Below, in pieces: positions 33,733-41,212 of a stretch of DNA of 64,000 nt (positions within the stretch are counted from its first letter, which is position 1; every line of letters starts with the position of its first letter). The DNA comes from Phycisphaerae bacterium (lineage in GTDB: Bacteria; Planctomycetota; Phycisphaerae; Sedimentisphaerales; Anaerobacaceae): NCBI GenBank assembly GCA_026386805.1, contig JAPLMX010000077.1, forward strand, positions 17,550 to 81,549, in the 5' to 3' direction. Below the pieces are notes generated by a model. That model saw only the letters and a list, made by a program, of their open reading frames with translations. It was not told the origin of the DNA and ran no database searches. The position numbers were made by a program, and so were the translations under genes.

Positions 33733-35615
33733 TGCTACGCTTCTTATCGCACCAGAAAGACAAGAGCAGAGGCCCGTCGCGGTCGAGCCGGCCGGGGCCG
33801 GACCCGGCGCGCACCGTCCCGATCTACCCGGACGACGAGCAGGTGCGCGGGCTGTGCGATCTATATTCCCCCGAGCCGACGAGCTGCACGCACGTGCGCG
33901 ACCTGGCGGACGTCTTGCTCGAACTGGGGAAGATCACGGATGAGCAGTACGGGCGGCTGCGCCGGGAATCGATCGGACGGCCCAGAGTAGACCCGACGGC
34001 GTGGCTCCTCAAAGAGGGACTCGTCGGCGCCAATGACATCCTCGAAGCGAAGGCGAAAGTCAACGGCTTGGAGTTCCGCCGCCTGACGCCCGAGCAGGTG
34101 GACAAGCAGACGTTCCAGAAGCTGGAGCCGGACTTCATCAAGAGGAGCAACATCGTCCCGGTCGAGGTCGAGGGCAGCACGCTGCTCGTCGCGACCAGCG
34201 AACCGACGAACCTCTTCGCGTTGGAAGACGTCAAACGGCAGACCGGCATGGAGGTCCGCGCCTGCGTATGCCCGCCGGAGGACATCGCGGCGATCTGCGC
34301 GACGCTGCACGAGGAGCCGGCCGAGGTCGTTCTGGACGATATCATCAGCGATATGACCGAGGTCGAGGTCGTGCAGGATAAGGAGGAGGTCAGCGACGAC
34401 CTCGAAAAGATGGCCGGCCAGTCGCCGGTCATCAAGTTCGTCAACTACCTGATCAGCAACGCCGTGCGCGAGGGGGCCAGCGATATTCACATCGAGCCCA
34501 GGGAAAAGCACACCAAGATCCGTTACCGCATCGACGGCGTTCTCTTCGATACGATGCAGGCGCCGCAGAAGATGCACCCGGCCATCGTTTCCCGCATCAA
34601 GATCATGGCCAATCTGGACATCTCCGAGCGGCGGGTGCCGCAGGACGGCAAGGTCTCCGCCATCGTCGGGAGCCGGGCGATCGATCTGCGCATCTCGATT
34701 CTGCCCACCAACCACGGCGAGAAGACCGTCATTCGTATTCTCGACAGCAAGTCCATCACGCGGGGACTCGAGCACGTCGGCATGGAGTCCGACGTCTGCC
34801 GGGTTTTCAAAGAGCAAGTGGCCCTGCCGCACGGGATCCTCCTCGTGACGGGACCGACGGGATCGGGCAAGAGCACCACCCTGTATTCGGCGCTGAGCGA
34901 GATGGACGGCCAGCGGCTGAACATCTCCACGGTCGAGGACCCGATCGAATATGAGCTGGATACCTGTAACCAGGTCCAGGTCAACGAGAAGACCGGGCTG
35001 ACGTTCGCGGCGGCCCTGCGGAGCTTGCTGCGCCAGGACCCCGACATCATCATGGTCGGCGAGATTCGCGACAATGAGACCGCCCGCATTGCGGTCCAGG
35101 CGGCCTTGACGGGCCACCTGGTTCTGTCGACGCTGCACACGAACGACGCGGCGACCAGTATCACACGTCTGGTCAACATCGGGATCGAGCCGTACTTGAT
35201 CGCCGCATCGTTGAACGCCGCCGCGGCCCAGCGGCTCGTCCGAAGAATCTGTCCCAAGTGCAAGGAGCCGTACAAGGTCTCCAAGGACCTGCGCAAATAC
35301 ATCGAACGGGCCGGCGGCAAGTGCAGCGAGATCGTCCACGGGGCCGGCTGTGACGCCTGCCGCGGCTCCGGGTACATCGGGCGCGCCGGCATTTTCGAGC
35401 TGCTGGTCATCGACGACAGGTTCCGCGACATGATTCACACGGATACCTCCGTGAGCAACATGCGCCGCGCGTTCCGGGACAGCGGCCGGGCCACCCTGTT
35501 CGATGACGGTATCAAGAAGGTGATCCAGGGGGTCACCACGATCGAGGAGGTCCTCCGCGTCACCGAGATCTACGGAGAGAACGAAGACGAAAAGGCTGTC
35601 GAGAACCAGAACTGA
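33732..35615 (+). CDS. pilB: GspE/PilB-type assembly ATPase
   Basis: 627 aa. The start overlaps the previous stop (TAATG); the 176 codons before it in the ORF track are out-of-frame translation of the PilP-like gene. MshEN-type N-domain (ITDEQYGRLRRESIGRPRVD), N2 domain (ASDIHIEPREKHTKIRYRID), Walker A GPTGSGKSTTLYSAL near residue 375, Asp box, Walker B IIMVGEIRDNETA, His box GHLVLSTLHTNDA, and a four-Cys zinc site (CPKCKEP...GCDACRGSGYIG) as in GspE/PilB. A hexameric motor for pilus extension or pseudopilus assembly. PilB rather than GspE is preferred because of the pilM-N-O context and the adjacent pilT. Confidence 0.93.
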   Translation: MLRFLSHQKDKSRGPSRSSRPGPDPARTVPIYPDDEQVRGLCDLYSPEPTSCTHVRDLADVLLELGKITDEQYGRLRRESIGRPRVDPTAWLLKEGLVGANDILEAKAKVNGLEFRRLTPEQVDKQTFQKLEPDFIKRSNIVPVEVEGSTLLVATSEPTNLFALEDVKRQTGMEVRACVCPPEDIAAICATLHEEPAEVVLDDIISDMTEVEVVQDKEEVSDDLEKMAGQSPVIKFVNYLISNAVREGASDIHIEPREKHTKIRYRIDGVLFDTMQAPQKMHPAIVSRIKIMANLDISERRVPQDGKVSAIVGSRAIDLRISILPTNHGEKTVIRILDSKSITRGLEHVGMESDVCRVFKEQVALPHGILLVTGPTGSGKSTTLYSALSEMDGQRLNISTVEDPIEYELDTCNQVQVNEKTGLTFAAALRSLLRQDPDIIMVGEIRDNETARIAVQAALTGHLVLSTLHTNDAATSITRLVNIGIEPYLIAASLNAAAAQRLVRRICPKCKEPYKVSKDLRKYIERAGGKCSEIVHGAGCDACRGSGYIGRAGIFELLVIDDRFRDMIHTDTSVSNMRRAFRDSGRATLFDDGIKKVIQGVTTIEEVLRVTEIYGENEDEKAVENQN

Positions 35616-35632
35616 AATGACGAGGGGTGATG

Positions 35633-36736
35633 ATGGACATCAAGACGATCTTGGCGGCGGCCATCGAGAACAAGGCCAGTGACGTGCACATCAATGTCGG
35701 CATGCCGCCGGTCCTGCGCAAGGACACGGAGCTGATCGACATGGATTGCCCCCCGGTGACGAACCAGGACGCCCGGGCCATGGTGCTGGCGATGGTGGGG
35801 CCGGAGAAGATGAAGAAATTCGAGGAGAACCGGGACCTGGACTTTTCCACGCAGGTGGCCAGCGGGCATCGCTTTCGCGTCAATGCCCACGTCCAGCGGG
35901 ACACGTTTGCGCTCTCGTTCCGCGTGATTCCCAACCAGGTGGCCAAGATCGACGACCTGCACCTGCCGCCGATCGTCAAGGAGCTGACGGACCTGCCCCG
36001 CGGGCTGGTGCTCGTGACGGGCCATACCGGCTCGGGCAAAAGCACCACGCTGGCCTCGATGATCGGGCTGATCAACTCGCGCTACGGCAAGCGCATCATC
36101 ACCCTGGAGGACCCGGTCGAGTACCTGATCGAGAACGAGCGGTGCATGATCGAGCAGCGGGAGATCGGCTCCGACTGCCCGAATTTCGCCTCGGGCCTGC
36201 GGCACGCGTTGCGCCAGGACCCCGACATCATCATGGTCGGCGAAATGCGCGACCTGGAGACGACCAGCTTCACGATCACGGCGGCCGAGACCGGCCACCT
36301 GGTGCTCAGCACGCTGCACACGATCAACGCCCCGCAGAGTATCGAGCGCATCATCGACATCTACCCGTCCGGTCAGCAGAACCAGATTCGGACCATGCTC
36401 GCGAACACCCTGCAGGCCGTGATTTCCCAGACCCTGTTCAAGCGGATCGATCAGCCGGGTATGGTGCCCTGCATCGAGATCCTGCTGTGCACCTCGGCCA
36501 CGCGTAACTGCATCCGAGAAAACCGGATTTACGAGATCCCGAATATCATCGAGACCTCCCGGCGCATGGGCATGCAGACCATGGATGCCAGCATTGCCGA
36601 GATGTATTTCAAGGGCTTCATCGACCGGGATGAAGCGATTGTGCGGTCCAGCAATCCGGGGAAAATGGAAAAGACCCTGGCGGCCGCCGGCAAGATGAAC
36701 GACGCGTCGCGGGCGGTGGTCGGCGCCGCCAAGTGA
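35633..36736 (+). CDS. pilT: PilT-type retraction ATPase
   Basis: 367 aa from the ATG with GAGGGG at best spacing (ATG 35630 and GTG 35627 are alternatives). N-domain ASDVHINVGMPPVLRKDTEL, Walker A GHTGSGKSTTLASMIG near residue 130, Walker B IIMVGEMRDLETTSFTITAA, His box GHLVLSTLHTINAPQSIERI. No zinc site, as expected for PilT. A retraction motor indicates a true, retractable type IV pilus rather than only a secretion pseudopilus. Confidence 0.93.
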   Translation: MDIKTILAAAIENKASDVHINVGMPPVLRKDTELIDMDCPPVTNQDARAMVLAMVGPEKMKKFEENRDLDFSTQVASGHRFRVNAHVQRDTFALSFRVIPNQVAKIDDLHLPPIVKELTDLPRGLVLVTGHTGSGKSTTLASMIGLINSRYGKRIITLEDPVEYLIENERCMIEQREIGSDCPNFASGLRHALRQDPDIIMVGEMRDLETTSFTITAAETGHLVLSTLHTINAPQSIERIIDIYPSGQQNQIRTMLANTLQAVISQTLFKRIDQPGMVPCIEILLCTSATRNCIRENRIYEIPNIIETSRRMGMQTMDASIAEMYFKGFIDRDEAIVRSSNPGKMEKTLAAAGKMNDASRAVVGAAK

Positions 36737-36748
36737 CGGAGGGTGCAC

Positions 36749-37960
36749 ATGGCAACACAGACAGCACAAAAACTCGAGGGGACCGCCGTGGCCGAGACTT
36801 GGCAGGGGGCGAGTCACCGAAACTCCGGAGAAGGTCCGCGCCGATATGGGACGCCGGAAAGCACGGGGCGAGCGGACGGCTCGGTCATGGGCAAGCTGCG
36901 CGGGTTCCGCGTGGAGTTCGGCCCCGGCCGCAAGGACATCCTGAATTTCACCAGCCAGTTGGCCGTCATGATTCGCGCCGGCATCAGTCTCCAGGACGCC
37001 CTGGAGGGCATCGGCTCGCAGAACGACAACGCGAAGTTCAAGGCCGTCATTGGCGATCTGAAGCTGCGTATTGAGGAAGGCAACAGCTTCTCCCAGGCGC
37101 TGGCGGAGCACCCGCAGGTCTTCAGCAGCCTCTACATCAACATGGTGGCGGCGGCCGAAGCCTCCGGCTCGCTCAGCGACATGCTGCAAAAGCTGGCCGA
37201 GTATCTCGACCAGGAGGCGGAGACCCGCTCGCAGATCAAGAGCGCGATGGTCTATCCGATCATCATCGCCGTGATGGCGGTCTCGGTGACGATCTTCTTG
37301 CTGTGCTTCGTGCTGCCCCGCTTCACGACGATCTTCCGCGGCAAGGAGGACCTGCTGCCCCTGCCGACGGTGATTCTCATGGCCAGCAGCGCCTTCCTGC
37401 GGCACTGGTGGTACGTGATCCTCCCGGCCATCGGTGGTGGCCTGTGGGGCTTTTGCTACTTCGTCAACACGACGGTCGGACGCCGGTGGTGGGACAAGAC
37501 CAAGCTGGTTCTGCCGCTGATCCGGACGCTGTGCCGGAGTCTCTACATCACCCGGGGCCTGCACACGATGGGCGTGCTGACGAAGGCGGGCGTGCCGATC
37601 CTCAACACGATCTCCATTACGGCTCACATCTCCGGCAATGTGCTCTACAAGGACATGTGGCTGAGCGTCTACGAGGAGGTGCGCCAGGGCAAGAAGATCG
37701 CGGCGGCGCTGGCCCGCTGCAACCTGATGCCCAGCAGCGTCGTCCAAATGATTCGAAGTGGCGAGGATTCGGGCAACATGGCGGAGGTCCTGCGGGATGT
37801 CTCTGCCTTCTATGCCCGCGAGCTCAAAACGGTGATCAAGACCGTGACGTCGATGATCGAGCCGATCATGATCGTGCTCATGGGATGCCTGGTGGGTTTC
37901 ATCGCCATGAGTATCATTCTGCCGATCTTCAAGATGTCGAGCCTGGTCACGGGCAAATAA
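36749..37960 (+). CDS. pilC: PilC/GspF-type platform membrane protein
   Basis: 403 aa; ATG after GGAGGG. Two T2SSF domains in tandem: LNFTSQLAVMIRAGISLQDA...ALAEHPQVFSSLYINMVAAA with VYPIIIAVMAVSVTIFLLCF, and YITRGLHTMGVLTKAGVPIL...VVQMIRSGEDSGNMAEVL with MIEPIMIVLMGCLVGFIAMS. It is the inner-membrane platform that rotates on the ATPase. A non-conserved N-terminal tail of about 50 residues precedes the first domain. Confidence 0.93.
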   Translation: MATQTAQKLEGTAVAETWQGASHRNSGEGPRRYGTPESTGRADGSVMGKLRGFRVEFGPGRKDILNFTSQLAVMIRAGISLQDALEGIGSQNDNAKFKAVIGDLKLRIEEGNSFSQALAEHPQVFSSLYINMVAAAEASGSLSDMLQKLAEYLDQEAETRSQIKSAMVYPIIIAVMAVSVTIFLLCFVLPRFTTIFRGKEDLLPLPTVILMASSAFLRHWWYVILPAIGGGLWGFCYFVNTTVGRRWWDKTKLVLPLIRTLCRSLYITRGLHTMGVLTKAGVPILNTISITAHISGNVLYKDMWLSVYEEVRQGKKIAAALARCNLMPSSVVQMIRSGEDSGNMAEVLRDVSAFYARELKTVIKTVTSMIEPIMIVLMGCLVGFIAMSIILPIFKMSSLVTGK

Positions 37961-37964
37961 GGGC

Positions 37965-38071
37965 AAGTTGGAAGTGTGAAGTTTGATGTTTGAAGTGAGA
38001 TGTCTGGCGGCAGTTCCTCCAACCGGGAATCAGAAATGAAAAATCAAACATCAAAAATCAAACATCAAGAA
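37965..38071. repeat. Inverted array of 7-bp tandem repeats overlapping a prepilin start
   Basis: Left arm AAGTTGG AAGTGTG AAGTTTG ATGTTTG AAGTGAG ATGTCTG (37965-38006). Right arm TCAAACA TCAAAAA TCAAACA TCAAGAA (about 38044-38071), which includes a perfect 14-bp direct repeat AAAAATCAAACATC. The right arm lies inside the coding region of the prepilin leader. Confidence 0.75.
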
Positions 38072-38566
38072 TCCCCGAAGGGGTTCACGCTGATCGAGGT
38101 CCTGATCGCGACCGTCCTGATCGGCCTGTCCATCGCGGCCCTGGTCGGGGCGAACGTCTCGTTCTCCATGGCCAACGTCACGGGAGCGGACTTGTCCACC
38201 GCCGAATTCCTGGCCGAGCAGATTCGAGAGCTGACCACGATGCTGCCCGTGGTAGAGCCCGGCGCGACCACCTGGACGGTGCTGGGTCCGGAAAGCGGTG
38301 AGACGACCGTGGCGCTGTATGACGACGTGGACGATTTCGATGGCTTCGACAGCGCCTCCCTCGGCGCGCCGATCAGCGCACAGAGGACCACGCTCCCCGA
38401 CCTGTCGGCCTTTCGCCAGAGGGTCATCGTGGAGAAACTGAATCCGTTGAACTTCAACGAGCCAAAGGCAGACAGCTACACCAGCAATTTCGTCCGGGTC
38501 ACCGTGACCATCCTACAGAGCGGACGGCCAATCAGCTCGGCGAGCTGGATTCGGGCGAGATATTGA
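38036..38566 (+). CDS. Prepilin-like protein (PilV/pseudopilin type)
   Basis: 176 aa. Class III prepilin signal KGFTLIEVLIATVLIGLSIA with the Gly-Phe cleavage site and Glu at +5, then a pilin-like globular part rich in Asp and Thr. The chosen ATG gives a leader of about 15 residues (MKNQTSKIKHQESPKG) encoded mostly by 7-bp tandem repeats, so the leader may have arisen from, or been replaced by, the repeat. No good ribosome-binding site is seen; an alternative start at 38000 adds 12 residues. Last-but-one gene of the pilus run. Confidence 0.8.
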   Translation: MKNQTSKIKHQESPKGFTLIEVLIATVLIGLSIAALVGANVSFSMANVTGADLSTAEFLAEQIRELTTMLPVVEPGATTWTVLGPESGETTVALYDDVDDFDGFDSASLGAPISAQRTTLPDLSAFRQRVIVEKLNPLNFNEPKADSYTSNFVRVTVTILQSGRPISSASWIRARY

Positions 38567-38568
38567 GG

Positions 38569-38636
38569 GTAGGGTGGGGCTTGCCCCACCAGTCTCTCTT
38601 GCCACCAGGGTTCTGGTGGGGCAAGCCCCACCCTAC
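38569..38636. repeat. GTAGGGTGGGGC palindromic element
   Basis: Arms GTAGGGTGGGGCTTGCCCCA and TGGGGCAAGCCCCACCCTAC, the same 20-base arms as at 31630-31697, with a different centre. It starts two bases after the stop codon of the first prepilin gene. Confidence 0.85.
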
Positions 38637-38666
38637 AACTTGAAACCGTCTTTACACTTGGTCGTT

Positions 38667-39230
38667 ATGGCAAGCAAACATATACACTATCGGATCGGCC
38701 GCCGGGGTTTCACCATCATCGAGTGCCTCCTCGGACTGGCCATCTCGGCCATGCTGCTGACAGCGGTCGCGGCGGCGTTCAACGCTTCCGTGATCAGCTA
38801 CCGCGAAAACGAGGACATGTTCTGGACGATGAACAACGCCAGGCAGGCGCTGACGCGGATGACCAGCGAAATCCGGACGGCGGGATACCTTCCCAACCCA
38901 AGCTTGCCGAATAGTTTCCTTTCAGTGGATCCGTCTGCGCCGCCCAACAAATGTAGATTCTACACGCCGACGGGAGAGCTTATCACTTACCAGTTCCGTG
39001 ATGTCACATACCCAGATCCGGCCTGCCGCAACAAGCTCTATTTGGTGAAGACCGCCACAAACCAAGAGTATGTTCTTTGCGACAATGTCATAGTTGCAAC
39101 ATTCACCAAGACACCAACAGAGACCCACCCGCTGACTCTCGCAAAAAGCGTGCTGATCTCACTGACCGTCCAGAGCGGCCATTTCCAGCGAACACTGGCC
39201 GCCGCGGCGGTGGTCCGGCGGAATCCGTAA
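38667..39230 (+). CDS. Prepilin-like protein (PilW/GspJ type)
   Basis: 187 aa from ATG 38667; the earlier 31 codons of the ORF track lie in the palindrome. Signal RRGFTIIECLLGLAISAMLL keeps the Gly-Phe cleavage site and Glu+5. The following RENEDMFWTMNNARQALTRMTSEIRTAGY is the long helix and 'R.m.sEIR.AGY' block of PilW/GspJ minor pilins. Last gene of the pilus cluster; its 3' end leads to a spacer before tRNA-Val. Confidence 0.83.
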   Translation: MASKHIHYRIGRRGFTIIECLLGLAISAMLLTAVAAAFNASVISYRENEDMFWTMNNARQALTRMTSEIRTAGYLPNPSLPNSFLSVDPSAPPNKCRFYTPTGELITYQFRDVTYPDPACRNKLYLVKTATNQEYVLCDNVIVATFTKTPTETHPLTLAKSVLISLTVQSGHFQRTLAAAAVVRRNP

Positions 39231-39295
39231 GCCCTCCGTTTCCCGGACCCTCCTCATGCCGCATCAACAATTCACGAAAAACCAAGCAAAATCTC

Positions 39296-39326
39296 TTGAT
39301 CTTCTTCCGTCGAGCAGCGATACTAT
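39296..39326 (+). promoter_or_regulatory. tRNA-Val promoter (predicted)
   Basis: TTGATC (39296-39301), then GATACT/TACTAT (39319-39326), ending 17 bases before the tRNA. Spacer is 17 or 19 depending on which -10 is used. Confidence 0.4.
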
Positions 39327-39343
39327 GACCAGTTTGCTACGAT

Positions 39344-39417
39344 GGGCGGTTAGCTCAGTTGGCTAGAGCGCGTGCTCGACACGCACGAGGTCAGAGGTTC
39401 AAGTCCTCTACCGCCCA
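39344..39417 (+). tRNA. tRNA-Val (anticodon GAC), CCA not encoded
   Basis: The 74 bases fold into a full cloverleaf: acceptor GGGCGGT/ACCGCCC, D stem GCTC/GAGC, anticodon stem CGTGC/GCACG, T stem AGAGG/CCTCT with loop TTCAAGT, discriminator A, variable loop of 5. The anticodon loop is TCGACAC, which puts GAC at 34-36 (valine). Position 33, nearly always U in elongator tRNAs, is C. No CCA follows (ATTT). Confidence 0.9.
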
Positions 39418-39677
39418 TTTCACCTAAATCTCCTACGACTGGGGAGTTATGCGAGAAACCAGGGACGCTGGAGACCTTGCCCGGTCGGTGGGTCCGCCCC
39501 TTGCCGGTGGGCCGGCCGAAGAAGACGCGAGAGGACGCTGAAGAGGTCAAAGGGAAACGGACGTAGATCGGCCGTGTCCACGTCACTCGTGTCGAGTTCG
39601 TCCACTGCTTCGGTAATAGCGAGACAGGTGTCCGAAGCAATCCGGGCGATGATCGGGGTATTGGCGCTTATCTGTCG
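39418..39677. other. Spacer between tRNA-Val and dapB
   Basis: The ORFs here (39350-39640 minus, 39372-39566) are read through the tRNA and have no family features. No gene, repeat or clear terminator seen. Confidence 0.5.
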
Positions 39678-40475
39678 CTATTTGATTCCCAAAACGTCGG
39701 CCATGGAGTAGAGGGCGGGGGGCCTGTTGAGGAGCCACTCGGCGGCGCGCAGGGCGCCGCGGACGAAGGTGTCGCGGCTGTGGGCGGTGTGATTCAGGGT
39801 GATCGTCTCGCCCAGTGCGCCGTAAATCACGGAGTGAACGCCGGTTATGTCTCCGGCGCGGACCGCGTGCATGCCGATCTCCCCTTTCTTGCGCAGGGTG
39901 TCTCTGCCGCTTCGGCCGCCAATGAGGGTGTCTGGATAGGGGCGGTTGGTGGACTTGCAGATGCTCTGGGCCAGGGTCAGGGCACTGCCGCTGGGGGCGT
40001 CTTTCTTGAACCGGTGGTGCTCCTCGACGATCTCGATGTCGTAGTCCTCGCCGAGCATGGCGGCCACCTTGCCCACGACGGCGAACAGGACGTTCATCCC
40101 CACGCTCATGTTGGTGCCATAGAGAATGGGGACCTTCTGGGCGGCGGCTTTGATCGCCTCCTGCTGGGCGGTGGTCAGGCCGGTGGTCCCCATGACCAAG
40201 GCACAGCCGTTGGCTGTGCACTGCTGAAGGGTCTTGCCAGCGGCTTCCGGCAGGGAGAAGTCGATAGCCACGTTCGCCCCGGCGGGCCAGGAACTGCCGA
40301 GCGGGACATTCAGCCGCTCGATCCCGGCTACGAGCCCCGCATCTTTGCCGATCTCGGGGTGTCCTTCGTTCTCAAGGGCGCCCACGATGTCAAATCGACC
40401 CGACTCCGCCGCCAGAGCGACGATGCGCCGGCCCATGCGTCCGGCCGCTCCTACAACCGCCAGTTTCGGTTTCAT
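39678..40475 (-). CDS. dapB: 4-hydroxy-tetrahydrodipicolinate reductase
   Basis: 265 aa from ATG 40475 (ATAGGAG upstream); the ORF track begins two codons earlier. N-terminal LAVVGAAGRMGRRIVALAAE binds NAD(P)H; VAIDFSLPEAAGKTLQQCTA and GTTGLTTAQQEAI belong to the reductase domain. EIVEEHHRFKKDAPSGSALT contains the catalytic His pair, Lys and the substrate-binding GT/SGxA block; GEIGMHAVRAGDITGVHSVI follows. Cytoplasmic step of the diaminopimelate/lysine pathway, feeding peptidoglycan. It converges on the tRNA gene. Confidence 0.96.
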   Translation of the reverse strand: MKPKLAVVGAAGRMGRRIVALAAESGRFDIVGALENEGHPEIGKDAGLVAGIERLNVPLGSSWPAGANVAIDFSLPEAAGKTLQQCTANGCALVMGTTGLTTAQQEAIKAAAQKVPILYGTNMSVGMNVLFAVVGKVAAMLGEDYDIEIVEEHHRFKKDAPSGSALTLAQSICKSTNRPYPDTLIGGRSGRDTLRKKGEIGMHAVRAGDITGVHSVIYGALGETITLNHTAHSRDTFVRGALRAAEWLLNRPPALYSMADVLGIK

Positions 40476-40481
40476 CTGCAA

Positions 40482-41138
40482 CTCCTATAATTCACTGCGA
40501 CCCACCTGCGGCAAGGAATATAGCGGCAAACCTCAGGCATGACAAGCCATAAAGGAATGTGCATCGCTACAGAATCGTACATTGACATGGTGGCCCAAGA
40601 TATTGGGCGGCATCACCACATAGGCACAAGCTGTTGGGGGTGCCGCTGCTTGGAGCTCGGGACCCTCTTGTGCTTTATCCCATTGCAGCAGCGGTCATGA
40701 ATCGGTGGACGGACTGTTTTATCGGTCCTATTGCCGGCTGGCGGTCAGGCATGGTGGCGGGCCGGGATTCGGTCAAAAAGGGGCAAAATCTACAAAAAAG
40801 ATGTTGCCACTTGGATGTTCGGCGATTATCATAGCCACTTTGGTGAAACAAGCTAACGGCTACCACAGCTATCAGTGCAGGTAGTAAAGGTATAAGAAAT
40901 GGCCTTAGGACGGGTTCTGAACGGTGCGGCGGCGTGAGTGTATAACTATGAAGAACGCTGCGTTTTCGCACAGGTGGTGGCTGTGGGACCGATGTTTCTG
41001 CTTCAACGTTGTGGCGCCAGTGAGGTTGAAGATGAGGTTTGGCTTTTTGAGCAGTGGGCCGGGTCAAACCGCTGTCGGAGGCGACTACTGATGTAGGCGA
41101 AGGGCGGATGACAATCTCAGCCGGCAGGGGCGTTTGAG
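40482..41138. other. Long spacer between dapB and nusA
   Basis: About 650 bases. The ORFs (40634-40834 plus; 40675-41163 minus) lack translation signals and family features. A TATAACT element near 40937 may be part of the nusA operon promoter. The region just before nusA ends in a terminator-type hairpin. No rimP gene, which often precedes nusA, is present. Confidence 0.45.
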
Positions 41139-41168
41139 AAGTGGAAACTGTAAGGGTTTCCACTTTTT
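41139..41168 (+). terminator. Intrinsic terminator or attenuator in the nusA leader
   Basis: AAGTGGAAAC - TGTAAGG - GTTTCCACTT is a perfect 10-bp stem with a 7-base loop, followed by TTTTG TTT. It lies 45 bases upstream of nusA in the same direction. As dapB is divergent, no upstream plus-strand gene needs terminating, which suggests leader attenuation of the nusA-infB-rbfA operon (inference). Confidence 0.65.
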
Positions 41169-41212
41169 GTTTGGCCCTGGAGAAGCAGGACTTCTATTGA
41201 CGGGATCGGATC

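Noticed and set aside
35570-37966. 798-aa minus-strand ORF opposite pilT and pilC
   Set aside because: Spans two well-supported genes on the other strand; sequence is low-quality shadow (HEHDHDRLDHRRHG).
40675-41163. 162-aa minus-strand ORF upstream of nusA
   Set aside because: No translation signal, no family, and it overlaps the leader hairpin.
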